A stretch of 64,000 nt of DNA from Sunxiuqinia elliptica (GTDB lineage Bacteria > Bacteroidota > Bacteroidia > Bacteroidales > Prolixibacteraceae): contig NZ_FONW01000001.1 of NCBI RefSeq assembly GCF_900113005.1, forward strand, positions 248,001 through 312,000, given 5' to 3'. The translations under genes and the position numbers were made by a program. The first letter of the stretch is position 1, and each line of letters begins with the position of its first letter. Positions 42,810 to 54,153 of the stretch are shown here, piece after piece. The notes under the pieces were generated by a model, which saw only the letters and a list, made by a program, of their open reading frames with translations, made no database searches and had not been told where the DNA came from.

Positions 42810-44756
42810 ATGATTGACCAAGCAACAATTGATCGAATTATGGATGCAGCCGAGATCTCAGATGTGGTCTCGGAGTTTGTAACGCTTAAGCGAAGAGGAG
42901 TTAACATGCTTGGTTTATGCCCGTTTCATAACGAAAAGACTCCCTCGTTTATCGTTTCACCAGCAAAAGGTATTTTCAAGTGTTTTGGCTGTGGAAAAGG
43001 TGGTAACTCCGTCAATTTCATCATGGAGCATGAATCCTTGTCGTATCCCGAGGCATTGAAATGGCTTGCCAAGAAATACCATATCGATGTACAGGAATCT
43101 GAGGAGACCGAAGCACAAAAGCAGTTGAAGGATGAACGCGAGAGTATGATGATTGCATCAGCTTTTGCTCAAAAATATTTTACCCGATACCTGTGGGAAG
43201 AGAATGAAGGCCGCACCATCGGCCTCAGCTACATTCGGGAACGCGAACTGCGCGACAACATCGTTAAAAAGTTTGAACTTGGCTACTGTCCTGATGGGAA
43301 AGATACCTTTACGCAAGCGGCGCAACTGCAAGGCTACCAAATGGAATTTTTGGAGAAGACAGGGCTAACCATTAAGCGCGACGACTGGGTACGCGACCGC
43401 TTTGCAGGTAGGGTGATTTTCCCTATTCACAATGTGGCCGGACGAGTCATTGCGTTTGGGGGACGAACGCTCAAGAAAGACAAAAACACGGCAAAATACC
43501 TTAACTCCCCCGAGTCGGATATTTACCACAAAAGCCGGGTACTTTATGGAATCTTTCAAGCCAAACGGGAAATAACCCGCCAGGATAAATGCTACTTGGT
43601 CGAAGGTTATACCGATGTGATTGCTTTTCATCAAGCCGGGATTGAGAATGTGGTAGCCTCATCGGGAACGGCACTAACACCGGACCAGATCAGGTTGATC
43701 AAGCGATTTTCGCCCAATATCACGATCATTTACGATGGGGATGAAGCTGGAATCAAAGCTTCGTTGAGGGGAATTGACTTGGTACTGGAAGAAGGCATGA
43801 ACGTAAAAGTGCTGCTCCTTCCGCAAGGAGAAGACCCTGATTCGTTTTCGCGGTCGATGAGTTCAACGCAACTTCAGGAATATATCGAGGCCAATCAAAC
43901 GGACTTTATCCGATTTAAGACCAAACTCCTGCTTGAAAATTCAGAAAATGATCCGGTTAGTAAAGCCCGTTTAATCAGCAATATTGTCCGCTCCATTTCG
44001 GTTGTCCCAGATGCCATTACGCGCTCCATGTATATCAAAGAATGCAGTAGTTTGATGGATGTTGGGGAAGATATTCTTTACACAGAAATCAGGAAACTGA
44101 TGCAGAAGGAATCAGACGATCTTCGCCGTAAAGAGTACCGGGATCAAACAGCCCGAAAGCTGGCTCCTCAGCCTGTACAGGAACAGAAGGTAATAAAAAA
44201 CCTTTGCGAAATTGAAGAGCGGGAGATTCTGCGCATTCTGCTAAAATATTTTCACACCGAAGTTTTTGAAGAGGAAGGTGAAACGCCGGAAGAAACCATC
44301 TCCATCTCGGTTGGTCGTTTTGTGATTGAAGAGATTGAAAACGACGGTCTTTACTCCGACAATGAGCTGATTAACAAATTTGTGGATTTATTCAGAGAAA
44401 ACCTGGATAATCCCCAATTTAAACCAAGCCAGTTTTTCATCAACCATTCTGATCAGCAACTTTGCCAACTGGCCAGTGACCTGATGTCGGAGAAATATGT
44501 GGAAAGCAAACGCTGGAAAAAGGGAGGAGCCTTTGTTGAAAGTGAAGATGAAGTTTTGGATCTCCTTGTTCCTAAAATTGTCCAGGAGTACAAACTCCGT
44601 AAAGTAAAAAATATGCTTTCTGACCTGGAGAAAGGGATTCAGCTTGCTTCCGACGATATGGAGAAAGTTCTGAGCCTTCAAAATCAATACATTAATCTAA
44701 AAAAAGTTGAAAAGCATTTGTCGATTCAACTCGGCAACCGCACCATTACCAGATAA
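42810..44756 (+). CDS. dnaG: DNA primase
   Basis: DnaG makes RNA primers at the replication fork. With ATG 42810 the protein has 648 aa and starts MIDQATIDRIMDAAEISDVV, as Bacteroidota primases do; the 59 extra codons of the longer frame precede the promoter. The zinc-binding domain uses Cys37, His40, Cys58 and Cys61 (CPFH and CFGCG). The RNA polymerase core has VAGRVIAFGGR, and the TOPRIM fold shows LVEGYTDVIA and IIYDGDEAG. The C-terminal part is the helicase-binding region. A pyridoxamine-oxidase-fold gene follows after 12 bases. Confidence 0.96.
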   Translation: MIDQATIDRIMDAAEISDVVSEFVTLKRRGVNMLGLCPFHNEKTPSFIVSPAKGIFKCFGCGKGGNSVNFIMEHESLSYPEALKWLAKKYHIDVQESEETEAQKQLKDERESMMIASAFAQKYFTRYLWEENEGRTIGLSYIRERELRDNIVKKFELGYCPDGKDTFTQAAQLQGYQMEFLEKTGLTIKRDDWVRDRFAGRVIFPIHNVAGRVIAFGGRTLKKDKNTAKYLNSPESDIYHKSRVLYGIFQAKREITRQDKCYLVEGYTDVIAFHQAGIENVVASSGTALTPDQIRLIKRFSPNITIIYDGDEAGIKASLRGIDLVLEEGMNVKVLLLPQGEDPDSFSRSMSSTQLQEYIEANQTDFIRFKTKLLLENSENDPVSKARLISNIVRSISVVPDAITRSMYIKECSSLMDVGEDILYTEIRKLMQKESDDLRRKEYRDQTARKLAPQPVQEQKVIKNLCEIEEREILRILLKYFHTEVFEEEGETPEETISISVGRFVIEEIENDGLYSDNELINKFVDLFRENLDNPQFKPSQFFINHSDQQLCQLASDLMSEKYVESKRWKKGGAFVESEDEVLDLLVPKIVQEYKLRKVKNMLSDLEKGIQLASDDMEKVLSLQNQYINLKKVEKHLSIQLGNRTITR

Positions 44757-44768
44757 AATCCCCAGACC

Positions 44769-45260
44769 ATGAGAACCTTATTTATTGAAGATCGTGAAGA
44801 GATCAATGAAGTCATCAGGGCCTGTAAAACGTGCTTTGTAGGCATGTCTCTTAATGATGCCCCATACGTACTTCCGATGAACTTCGCCCTCGAAGGCGAT
44901 ACTATCATCCTTCATTCAGCTCAGGAAGGACGCATGTGGGAGACCATGAAGCAGAACCCTCAAGTGTGTATCAATTGGACCTTGGGCGAAGAACTAGCTT
45001 GGCAGGATGTCCGTGTTGGCTGCAGCTATCGTGTCAAATCAAAATCGGCTGTTGTTGAAGGCTCCATTGAGTTTATTGATGATTACGATGAAAAATACCG
45101 CCTATTAGGGAAGATCATGGGACAATACAGCGACCGTGAGTTTAAGTTTGGGAAACCTGCTGTTGTCAACGTTGGTCTTATGAAAGTCCACATCAATAAA
45201 ATCACAGGGAAGATTTTCGGAGCCAAAGCAGTAACTCCATGGAATCAAAACAAGGAATAA
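44769..45260 (+). CDS. Pyridoxamine 5'-phosphate oxidase-fold flavoprotein (NimA-like)
   Basis: This 163-aa protein belongs to the FMN-binding split-barrel family related to Nim nitroimidazole reductases and other PPOX-fold proteins: VLPMNFALEGDTIILHSAQEGRMWE (about 37-61) is the flavin-binding region. Its physiological substrate is not known, and no antibiotic-resistance role should be read into it. It begins 12 bases after dnaG and is probably read through from it. An epimerase gene follows after 66 bases. Confidence 0.8.
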   Translation: MRTLFIEDREEINEVIRACKTCFVGMSLNDAPYVLPMNFALEGDTIILHSAQEGRMWETMKQNPQVCINWTLGEELAWQDVRVGCSYRVKSKSAVVEGSIEFIDDYDEKYRLLGKIMGQYSDREFKFGKPAVVNVGLMKVHINKITGKIFGAKAVTPWNQNKE

Positions 45261-45326
45261 GTAAAGCCATTGTCTGACTGATTTGTTCTTGCTATTTTTA
45301 CCGACTGACAATTCATTTTTGACACT

Positions 45327-46364
45327 ATGATTTTTGTAACCGGAGGAACAGGCTTAGTTGGCTCTCACCTATTATACGACTTACTCAGTGCAGGAAAGAG
45401 CGTTCGCGTATTGAAACGCCCCTCCAGCAACCTGAAAGGCGTCAAGAAAGTTTTTGCGTATTACACCGACAAGGCAGATGAATTGTTCGATCAAATAGAG
45501 TGGGTTGAAGGTGATATTCTGGACTACCACAGCCTGGAGGAGTTACTGGTTGGTGCCACGGAAGTTTTTCACTGTGCTGCCATCGTTTCTTTTCATCCCA
45601 ATGATCGGGACAGCATGCTCAATAATAACGTGAAAGGCACAGCCAACCTGATCAACGCCGCCTTGCACAATCAAGTTAAAAAGTTCTGTCACGTCAGTTC
45701 CATTGCTGCCCTTGGGAAAACTCAGGATGGGACTGAGATTAACGAAGAAACCTACTGGATTCCATCCAAACAAAAATCAGGTTACAGTTTGAGTAAATTC
45801 TTCTCTGAAATGGAAGTCTGGAGAGGAATTGAAGAAGGCTTGGAAGCCGTTATTGTCAACCCATCAATCATTCTAGGACCTGGGAATTGGGACATTGGAA
45901 GCCCAAAACTATTTCAGGCCATCTGGAAAGGGCTCAAATATTACACGAAAGGAGAAACCGGCTTTGTTGATGTTCGGGATGTAGCCACAGCCATGATTCA
46001 TTTGATGACTAATCGCAACTTCGAACAAACGAAGAATCAGCGCTTCATTCTCAACGCCGGGAATATGAGCTATCAAGATTTCTTTTTTAAGATCGCTGAT
46101 TCGCTTCAAAAGCCCCGCCCCCGAACTTTTGCATCTGATCTGATTTTACAACTAGCTTGGCGAGCTGCGCGACTAGCTAGTTTCTTCTCCGGGAAACGCC
46201 CTCAGATCACTCGAGAAGCTGTTTCCGGATCCAACCGAATTCATCGTTACAACGGATCCAAAATTCAACAAACCATTGATTTTCAATACCGCGATTTAAA
46301 TCAAACAATTGCTGACATCGCTCTTCTTTTCCAGGAAGACATTCGCAAAATAACACCTCATTAA
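45327..46364 (+). CDS. NAD-dependent epimerase/dehydratase (extended SDR)
   Basis: This 345-aa extended short-chain dehydrogenase has the N-terminal nucleotide motif TGGTGLVGS (about residues 5-13), HCAAIVSF, the catalytic Ser in HVSSIAALG and the YSLSK pair with Tyr and Lys. The overall pattern resembles dihydroflavonol-reductase or 3-beta-HSD-like family members common in Bacteroidota, but the substrate cannot be assigned. It may be co-transcribed with the upstream PPOX-fold gene or have its own promoter (a T-rich box at about 45291-45300 is one base off consensus). Confidence 0.85.
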   Translation: MIFVTGGTGLVGSHLLYDLLSAGKSVRVLKRPSSNLKGVKKVFAYYTDKADELFDQIEWVEGDILDYHSLEELLVGATEVFHCAAIVSFHPNDRDSMLNNNVKGTANLINAALHNQVKKFCHVSSIAALGKTQDGTEINEETYWIPSKQKSGYSLSKFFSEMEVWRGIEEGLEAVIVNPSIILGPGNWDIGSPKLFQAIWKGLKYYTKGETGFVDVRDVATAMIHLMTNRNFEQTKNQRFILNAGNMSYQDFFFKIADSLQKPRPRTFASDLILQLAWRAARLASFFSGKRPQITREAVSGSNRIHRYNGSKIQQTIDFQYRDLNQTIADIALLFQEDIRKITPH

Positions 46365-46450
46365 CCAATAGTCAAAAGAAAAAAGATTGAGGTAAATATC
46401 AAATAATCAATTCCTTGAAAGGAGATCCCAATAGTCTTTAAAACGATTAA

Positions 46451-46482
46451 AAACAAAAAAACGGAAGCTCGAAAGCTCCCGT
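46451..46482 (-). terminator. Terminator of the ROK kinase gene
   Basis: On the minus strand the stem 46459-46468 with 46473-46482 (10 positions, one mismatch, 4-base loop) is followed by a T run (the A run at 46454-46460). It begins 26 bases after the ROK stop. Confidence 0.8.
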
Positions 46483-46507
46483 TATTCTATCGTGAATTGA
46501 TTGATTT

Positions 46508-47485
46508 TTATTTATCCACTTCTTTCCAAACCAAAGCACTTGCTCCAACAATAGCAGCATCTCCTTGCTTCAATTTAGAAGGTAAAATCTGAATCTTATC
46601 CTTAAAGATAGGAAGCAAGTATTTTTCCATACCCGCTTTTGTTGGCTTGAAGATATAATCGCCAGCAGCAGTTGGACCACCAAACAAGAAGACAGCCTCT
46701 GGGCTCAGGTGGTGAACAGTGTCAGCCAAAGCTTGACCTAACCAATGTCCTGTTTTTTCAAATACTTCCAAAGCCACTTTATCGCCTTTCTCGGCAGCAT
46801 CAAAAATCATTTTAGAGTCCAGCTCTTTGTATGATTTGTCAGCCAACAAGCTATTAACAGCATTGTCACGTACCAGAATTTCAAAGGCTGTCCGCTTCAT
46901 TCCAGGAGCCGAACAATAGGCTTCCAAGTGACCCTTTGTTCCGCAACCACACATGCGACCTTCAGGAATCAAAACAGTATGTCCACATTCTCCGGCAAAA
47001 CCATCGGCTCCGTATACCAAGTCGCCATTAACAACGATACCGCTGCCAACACCAGTTCCTAAAGTAAACATCACAAAGTTTTTCATGCCTTTTGCACCAC
47101 CATAGATCATTTCACCAATAGCAGCTGCATTGGCATCATTTGTCAAAGCCAAAGCGTCCAATTCAGGAAAGCTCTTTTTCAACAATTCTACCAAAGGGAC
47201 AACTCCTTGGAATGACAGGTTTGGAGCATACTCAATGGTTCCATTGTAATAGTTTCCATTAGGAGCACCAATTCCAATACCCAAAATTTCGATGTCACTG
47301 TTAACCAATTTCACTGACTTAATCAGTTCTTTGATGGCAACAGTCAGTTCTTCAATATAGCGATCTAAATTACCATGAGAAGGAGTAGGGATTGAATCCT
47401 TTACCATCACGTTTCCTTCTCCGTCAACAACACCTATCGCTGTATTGGTGCCGCCGATATCAACACCTATTGCTACTTTTTTCAT
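46508..47485 (-). CDS. ROK-family sugar kinase (glucokinase-like)
   Basis: ROK kinases phosphorylate hexoses such as glucose with ATP. The 325-aa protein starts with the phosphate motif AIGVDIGGTNTAIGVVD, has the catalytic Asp in LTNDANAAAIGE, and the TLGTGVGSGIV segment. The ROK zinc motif reads CGHTVLIPEGRMCGCGTKGH, with His in place of the third Cys. It lies 149 bases downstream of a sugar importer gene on the same strand with no terminator between, which points to an uptake-plus-phosphorylation unit. Glucose is the likeliest substrate by inference. Confidence 0.9.
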   Translation of the reverse strand: MKKVAIGVDIGGTNTAIGVVDGEGNVMVKDSIPTPSHGNLDRYIEELTVAIKELIKSVKLVNSDIEILGIGIGAPNGNYYNGTIEYAPNLSFQGVVPLVELLKKSFPELDALALTNDANAAAIGEMIYGGAKGMKNFVMFTLGTGVGSGIVVNGDLVYGADGFAGECGHTVLIPEGRMCGCGTKGHLEAYCSAPGMKRTAFEILVRDNAVNSLLADKSYKELDSKMIFDAAEKGDKVALEVFEKTGHWLGQALADTVHHLSPEAVFLFGGPTAAGDYIFKPTKAGMEKYLLPIFKDKIQILPSKLKQGDAAIVGASALVWKEVDK

Positions 47486-47634
47486 TTGTTCTATATTTTA
47501 AGTTTTCGAGTATTCCGAAACTCGCATCCTTCATTCTACATCCACCTTTTCTTCGGCTGTTCATATTCTAAATGTCGAATTCGAGTTTAGCTTACTCCTT
47601 GATTTTAGTTCTTCTATCTAAAGGCTACTCCAGC

Positions 47635-48918
47635 TTAGTCTACTGGAATATCTTGATTTACGTTCTTGCTACCAACAAGGGCATAGTACAACAGGTAAGC
47701 CAATCCCAAGAATGGAACCCAGTAAGATACCATGTAACCCGTGCTATCAGCAATAGCATTCTGAACCAATGGCAAGATTCCACCACCGACAACCATGGTC
47801 ATGAAAATACCAGAAGCAGAAGCTGTGAATCTTCCTAATCCTTCAACTGCAAGGTTGAAAATACCTCCCCACATTACCGAAGTACAAAGTCCAATCAAAA
47901 CAAGGAACATCGCATTAATAGGTACATTGGCGAATCCAAAAGCAATACCTTCGGCTGAACTTTGGAAAACCGGAATTGAAACAGTCGTTGCAATCGGTAG
48001 AACAATTGCCAAAAGAGCCAAAATCATACCAAGTCCCGAAGCAATAATCAACATGGATTTACTTGAAACCTTTCCGCCGATAGATGCACCAATAAAGCGG
48101 CCAACCAACATCAAAAGCCAGTATGTTGCAACAACAGTTCCTGCAGTTGCTGCATCCAAACCACCGGCATTCGCATCTGCTAAAAAGAAGAACATCGTTC
48201 CTGGAACACCAACTTCGACTCCAACATAAATACCAATAGCAATGGCTCCCAAGACAAAGTGACGGAATGACCAAGCACTATGTTTTGATTTTTCAACAAC
48301 CTTATCTTTATCCACAATGTGTGGTTCTGGAATAGTAACGAAGTACAGTACCAAACCAACTAAAGCAAAAATTCCCATTGCTGTAAACATCACTGGGTTG
48401 ACATCCTTAATGGCTGTGTTTTTTGTAACCTCGCCGACTAACATACCAACCAACAACGGAACTGAAGTTCCCATGAAAGAGTTGAAAGTAGCACCAACTT
48501 GAATCAATTGGTTACCTTTTTTACCACCGCCACCAAGTGTATTCAACATTGGGTTTACAACAACATTTAACATACACATTGAGAAACCAGCAACAAAGGC
48601 TCCCAACAGATATACAAAAAAGCTTTCCGCTACACCTGAAAGGTATTGAATTCCCACGCCTACAAAACCAATTAGGATTGCTAGCAAAGCAGTTTTTTTG
48701 TAGCCTACTTTTTCGAGTAACTTCCCTGCTGGGATTCCCATAAAAGCGTAAGCTAAAAAGTTGGCAAAGTTTCCTAACATGCCTAAAAAGTTCGAGGCTT
48801 GAAACTGGGATTTTACAACAACTCCCATAGGTGCTGCCAAATTTGTTACGAAAGAGATCATACCAAATAGTAAGATCATCATAAAAATCGGCAGTGCGTA
48901 ATTCTTGTGCTGATTCAT
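47635..48918 (-). CDS. MFS sugar importer, FHS (fucose/glucose/galactose) type
   Basis: This 427-aa proton symporter has 12 predicted membrane helices. The FHS-family look is seen in the helix-1 region with GMISFVTNLAAPMGVVVK, the loop motif GIPAGKLLEKVGYKKT after helix 2 and the QVGATFNSFMG segment of helix 5. It should import a monosaccharide into the cytoplasm, where the adjacent ROK kinase could trap it. Its gene precedes the kinase gene in the same direction. The promoter was not located; a long upstream gap holds repeats that could be operators. Confidence 0.88.
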   Translation of the reverse strand: MNQHKNYALPIFMMILLFGMISFVTNLAAPMGVVVKSQFQASNFLGMLGNFANFLAYAFMGIPAGKLLEKVGYKKTALLAILIGFVGVGIQYLSGVAESFFVYLLGAFVAGFSMCMLNVVVNPMLNTLGGGGKKGNQLIQVGATFNSFMGTSVPLLVGMLVGEVTKNTAIKDVNPVMFTAMGIFALVGLVLYFVTIPEPHIVDKDKVVEKSKHSAWSFRHFVLGAIAIGIYVGVEVGVPGTMFFFLADANAGGLDAATAGTVVATYWLLMLVGRFIGASIGGKVSSKSMLIIASGLGMILALLAIVLPIATTVSIPVFQSSAEGIAFGFANVPINAMFLVLIGLCTSVMWGGIFNLAVEGLGRFTASASGIFMTMVVGGGILPLVQNAIADSTGYMVSYWVPFLGLAYLLYYALVGSKNVNQDIPVD

Positions 48919-49468
48919 AATAGATTGATTATTAATTCCTATAAAGTTTATTTGTTCTAAAAGTCTTACCCTGTAATGCGATTGTTATCTTTAGATTAAT
49001 AATGGCATTTTAGTAATGAGTCCGAAAATACCAAAATGATTTTAATCTGCTCTTATAATTGTTCTAAATAAGGCAAATTGTTCGTAAAATATTGCTTTGA
49101 CTACTAAGCTAAAAAGAAATTTGCCGCTTTCTTTTACCTCATTTTTTGTAAAGAAGGAAGTTTTTTAAATACCTGGTAACGATCCCAAAATAGTTAGAAG
49201 AGAAAAGAACAGCTAAGAAAAAGCCTAAAAACCATAGTGAATTAATACACAAAGAATAAGGAAAGAAAAGATTAACGATCTAAATGAAAAGTTGTATTGC
49301 AAATCTGCCAGTATCGATTTAACAATGAGCTTTATTTCAATAGAAATTATTTCCCTACTTATCAAAGCGATAAAAACAAGAATTGCGATTATCAACTCCT
49401 CTTTAACAGATTAGGAAAAGCAGAACAAAGTCAAGCACTAAGCAGCAGTATTAAATACCAAGTGAATT
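48919..49468. other. 550-base AT-rich gap upstream of the sugar importer
   Basis: No credible gene is present; a 65-codon plus-strand frame at 49297-49494 runs into the next gene antisense and lacks family features. An imperfect inverted repeat lies at 49006-49015 with 49029-49038, and the octamer TTGTTCTA occurs near 48952 and 49059, as it does before the ROK gene near 47487. Confidence 0.5.
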
Positions 49469-50416
49469 TTAGTTTTCAGCATCCGGATCAGTAGGAAGTT
49501 CAAAGTCTAGCTGGGAATCATGATCACCAACTCCGGCAGGGTTCGTAACGTCTTGATATGGTGACACAATGCGTCGCCCTCCAAACTCAAACCGCTCATT
49601 CATAATATTTAAGATCTCATTAGCCGAAGACTCTACAGGCTTATTGGACACGTGAATAACCGAAAAGCCTCCTTTTTTGAAAATGAAAGAAGCATTACGT
49701 ATTTCATTTCGGACTCTCTTCTCATCAATATAAGCTTCGCTGTTATGATTCGGCATACTTTTCAAGCGCTTAACGCGGTGAGCAATCAAATGTTGAGTTC
49801 CAATATGCAAACCAAAAACCCGCTTAGGATCTACCTCAAACAGCTCACTTGGAGGCTTTATACCATTGACCAAAGGAACATTGGCAACTTTCCACCCATA
49901 CATGGCCAGATAAACACTCAAGGGCGTTTTTCCTGAACGCGACACGCCACACAAAATAATTTCAGCTTTATGCAAACGTTCCGGACTCATCCCATCATCA
50001 TGATTCAAGGTAAACTCAATGGCCTCAATACGATCAAAATAGCGTTGATTAATTTCTCGGAACAAACCCGGAGATTTCAAGGAAGGAATTCCAAGTGTTC
50101 GATCCAGGTAATCAGCCAGCTTTCCCATGAAATCAATCTCCTCAACCCCTTCTTCTGCAGCCATCCGCATCAATGCCTTCCGAAGATCCGAATTGACCAT
50201 GGTGTGGGTGATTAACGCTCCTTCCTTTTTTGCTTTTCGAACTACCTCCCGGATCTTTTTCTCGTCCGATACATTAGGCACAATAACCACAGGTACATCA
50301 TTATTTGGATACTGAATAAGTAAGGACTGCACCATATTGTTTCCAGCAAGCCCTTTTCCACCGGAAATTACATAAATCGGTCTTGTTTTTTCCTTTTTTG
50401 CTGATGTTGTTCCCAT
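49469..50416 (-). CDS. PpsR-like kinase/pyrophosphorylase (DUF299)
   Basis: PpsR-family proteins regulate PEP synthase or pyruvate, phosphate dikinase by ADP-dependent phosphorylation and Pi-dependent dephosphorylation. The 315-aa protein has the family's IEFTLNHDDG segment, the P-loop GVSRSGKTPLS, and a C-terminal ASFIFKKGGF and SSANEILNIM. ATG 50416 (MGTTSAKKEKTRPIYVISGG) is used; a longer frame from 50545 adds 43 hydrophobic, Cys-rich residues not found in this cytoplasmic family. It is divergent from katG. The target enzyme is not encoded nearby. Confidence 0.88.
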   Translation of the reverse strand: MGTTSAKKEKTRPIYVISGGKGLAGNNMVQSLLIQYPNNDVPVVIVPNVSDEKKIREVVRKAKKEGALITHTMVNSDLRKALMRMAAEEGVEEIDFMGKLADYLDRTLGIPSLKSPGLFREINQRYFDRIEAIEFTLNHDDGMSPERLHKAEIILCGVSRSGKTPLSVYLAMYGWKVANVPLVNGIKPPSELFEVDPKRVFGLHIGTQHLIAHRVKRLKSMPNHNSEAYIDEKRVRNEIRNASFIFKKGGFSVIHVSNKPVESSANEILNIMNERFEFGGRRIVSPYQDVTNPAGVGDHDSQLDFELPTDPDAEN

Positions 50417-50564
50417 AACAAACGATTTGCTTCTACTACTAACAACAATTACTGATGAAAATAGATTGCTCAGACACAACAAGTCCCTGAGCAAGACTTC
50501 CTTCAAAAGAAACACGATAGCCCAACAAACAAAACATAACAACAAATCTCATCTATCTATATAT

Positions 50565-50572
50565 CAAAACTA
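50565..50572 (-). promoter_or_regulatory. Promoter -7 box for the PpsR-like gene
   Basis: TAGTTTTG on the minus strand fits TAnnTTTG. It would give a leader of about 140 bases to ATG 50416; no -33 TTG is clear. Confidence 0.35.
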
Positions 50573-50631
50573 TCGATGAAAATTATAGAAGAATTTATTG
50601 TAACTTGAGATACCTCGAAAATAAAATTTAG

Positions 50632-52872
<2,241 letters not shown>

Positions 52873-52899
52873 ATCAAAACACAAATTTGAATCATAAAA

Positions 52900-52926
52900 A
52901 AGGGTGGTCAGTAATTGGCCACCCTT
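52900..52926. terminator. Bidirectional terminator between katG and ilvE
   Basis: The stem 52900-52910 pairs with 52916-52926 (11 positions, one G-U, 5-base loop). The minus strand has a T run right after it (A run at 52896-52901), so it fits ilvE best and may also stop katG. Confidence 0.72.
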
Positions 52927-52944
52927 ACTATTTCATTGTATTTT

Positions 52945-53958
52945 TTAGTCAACTACTTCAACCCAACCATGTTGATCGGGTTCATCGCCATTTTGAATTG
53001 CGCGAAGCTTGTCATAAAGCTTCACACTCCACTTACCAGGCTCAGTTCCATACAGGTATTCTTTTTCGTTATCAGCGTCATAAATGCGCTTAATTGGAGA
53101 AATAACAGCCGCAGTACCGCAAGCTCCAACCTCCTCAAAGGTTGCCAGCTCTTCTACTGCAACTTTTCTACGTTCAACTTTCAATCCCAGATCCTGTGCA
53201 ATCTGAATCAAGCTCATGTTAGTTATTGAAGGTAAAATCGACTCCGACTCCGGCGTGATATACGTATCGTCTTTAATACCAAAGAAGTTCGCAGGACCGC
53301 ATTCATCGATATATTTCTTTTCGCGAGCATCAAGATAAAGGACGGCCGAGTAACCTTCTGCTTTGGCTTTTTTACCTGCAGTAAGACTTGCCGCGTAGTT
53401 TCCTCCAACTTTATACTTTCCTGTTCCTTGTGGTGCCGCCCGGTCAAAATGACGCATAATAACCAAGTCGGTTGGCTTAAACCCTTCAGGGAAGTATGGC
53501 CCTACTGGCATAACAAAAACAATAAACAAATACTCGTCAGCAGGTTTAACCCCAATTTCGGCTCCGGTACCAATTAGTAAGGGACGAATGTACAAAGAAG
53601 CTCCTGAGCCATAAGGAGGAACAAACTCAATATTTTTCTGAACCGCCAGTTTTACGGCTTCCTGAAACAATTCTGTTGGGACACGCTCCATCAAAATTCC
53701 ATCACTTGAACTTTGCATGCGTTTCGCATTTTCATCCATGCGAAAAACACGAACTTTCCCATCTTTGCCCATGAAAGCTTTCAACCCTTCAAATGCTTCT
53801 TGCCCGTAATGAAGTGAAGTTGCAGCCATGTGCAGATTAAGATATTCAGAATCACTCAATTCCAGCTCACCCCATTTCCCATCTTTAAAGGTGCACCGAA
53901 CATTATAATTAGTTTTGCTATAGCCAAAACCAATCTTTTTCCAATCTTGATTTTCCAT
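52945..53958 (-). CDS. ilvE: Branched-chain amino acid aminotransferase
   Basis: This fold-type IV PLP enzyme makes leucine, isoleucine and valine from their keto acids with glutamate. The 337-aa protein is of the long eukaryote-like BCAT subtype: TSLHYGQEAFEGLKAF near residue 50, the PLP lysine in GKYKVGGNYAASL near residue 183, and YLDAREKKYIDECGPANFF, which contains a CGxx element instead of the CXXC of mammalian forms. It starts with ATG 53958, stands alone, and ends at the hairpin 52900-52926. Confidence 0.94.
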   Translation of the reverse strand: MENQDWKKIGFGYSKTNYNVRCTFKDGKWGELELSDSEYLNLHMAATSLHYGQEAFEGLKAFMGKDGKVRVFRMDENAKRMQSSSDGILMERVPTELFQEAVKLAVQKNIEFVPPYGSGASLYIRPLLIGTGAEIGVKPADEYLFIVFVMPVGPYFPEGFKPTDLVIMRHFDRAAPQGTGKYKVGGNYAASLTAGKKAKAEGYSAVLYLDAREKKYIDECGPANFFGIKDDTYITPESESILPSITNMSLIQIAQDLGLKVERRKVAVEELATFEEVGACGTAAVISPIKRIYDADNEKEYLYGTEPGKWSVKLYDKLRAIQNGDEPDQHGWVEVVD

Positions 53959-54153
53959 AATTTTATTGTTTGCCTACCAGTACTTTTTTTAGGAATTTAA
54001 AAATAGCGAAAAAAAGGCCAACAGAACATGCAAATTGTCCTATTTCTGGCATTTCTTGGATGTTATAGAAACATACTCAAAAACAGGCAATTATCAATCA
54101 GAAATTACAAGTCAACACGCAGTATTAATTAGAAATTTCAGTTGTAAGAAGAC

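Noticed and set aside
44769-45260. Reading the NimA-like PPOX-fold protein as a nitroimidazole resistance gene
   Set aside because: The fold is shared by many flavoproteins and nothing in the sequence shows that activity.
49297-49494. 65-codon plus-strand frame in the 550-base gap
   Set aside because: The composition is that of AT-rich non-coding DNA, and it runs antisense into the PpsR-like gene.
50417-50545. N-terminal extension of the PpsR-like protein by 43 hydrophobic codons
   Set aside because: The family is cytoplasmic and starts close to the ISGG segment; the extension is Cys- and Leu-rich like random AT-rich translation.
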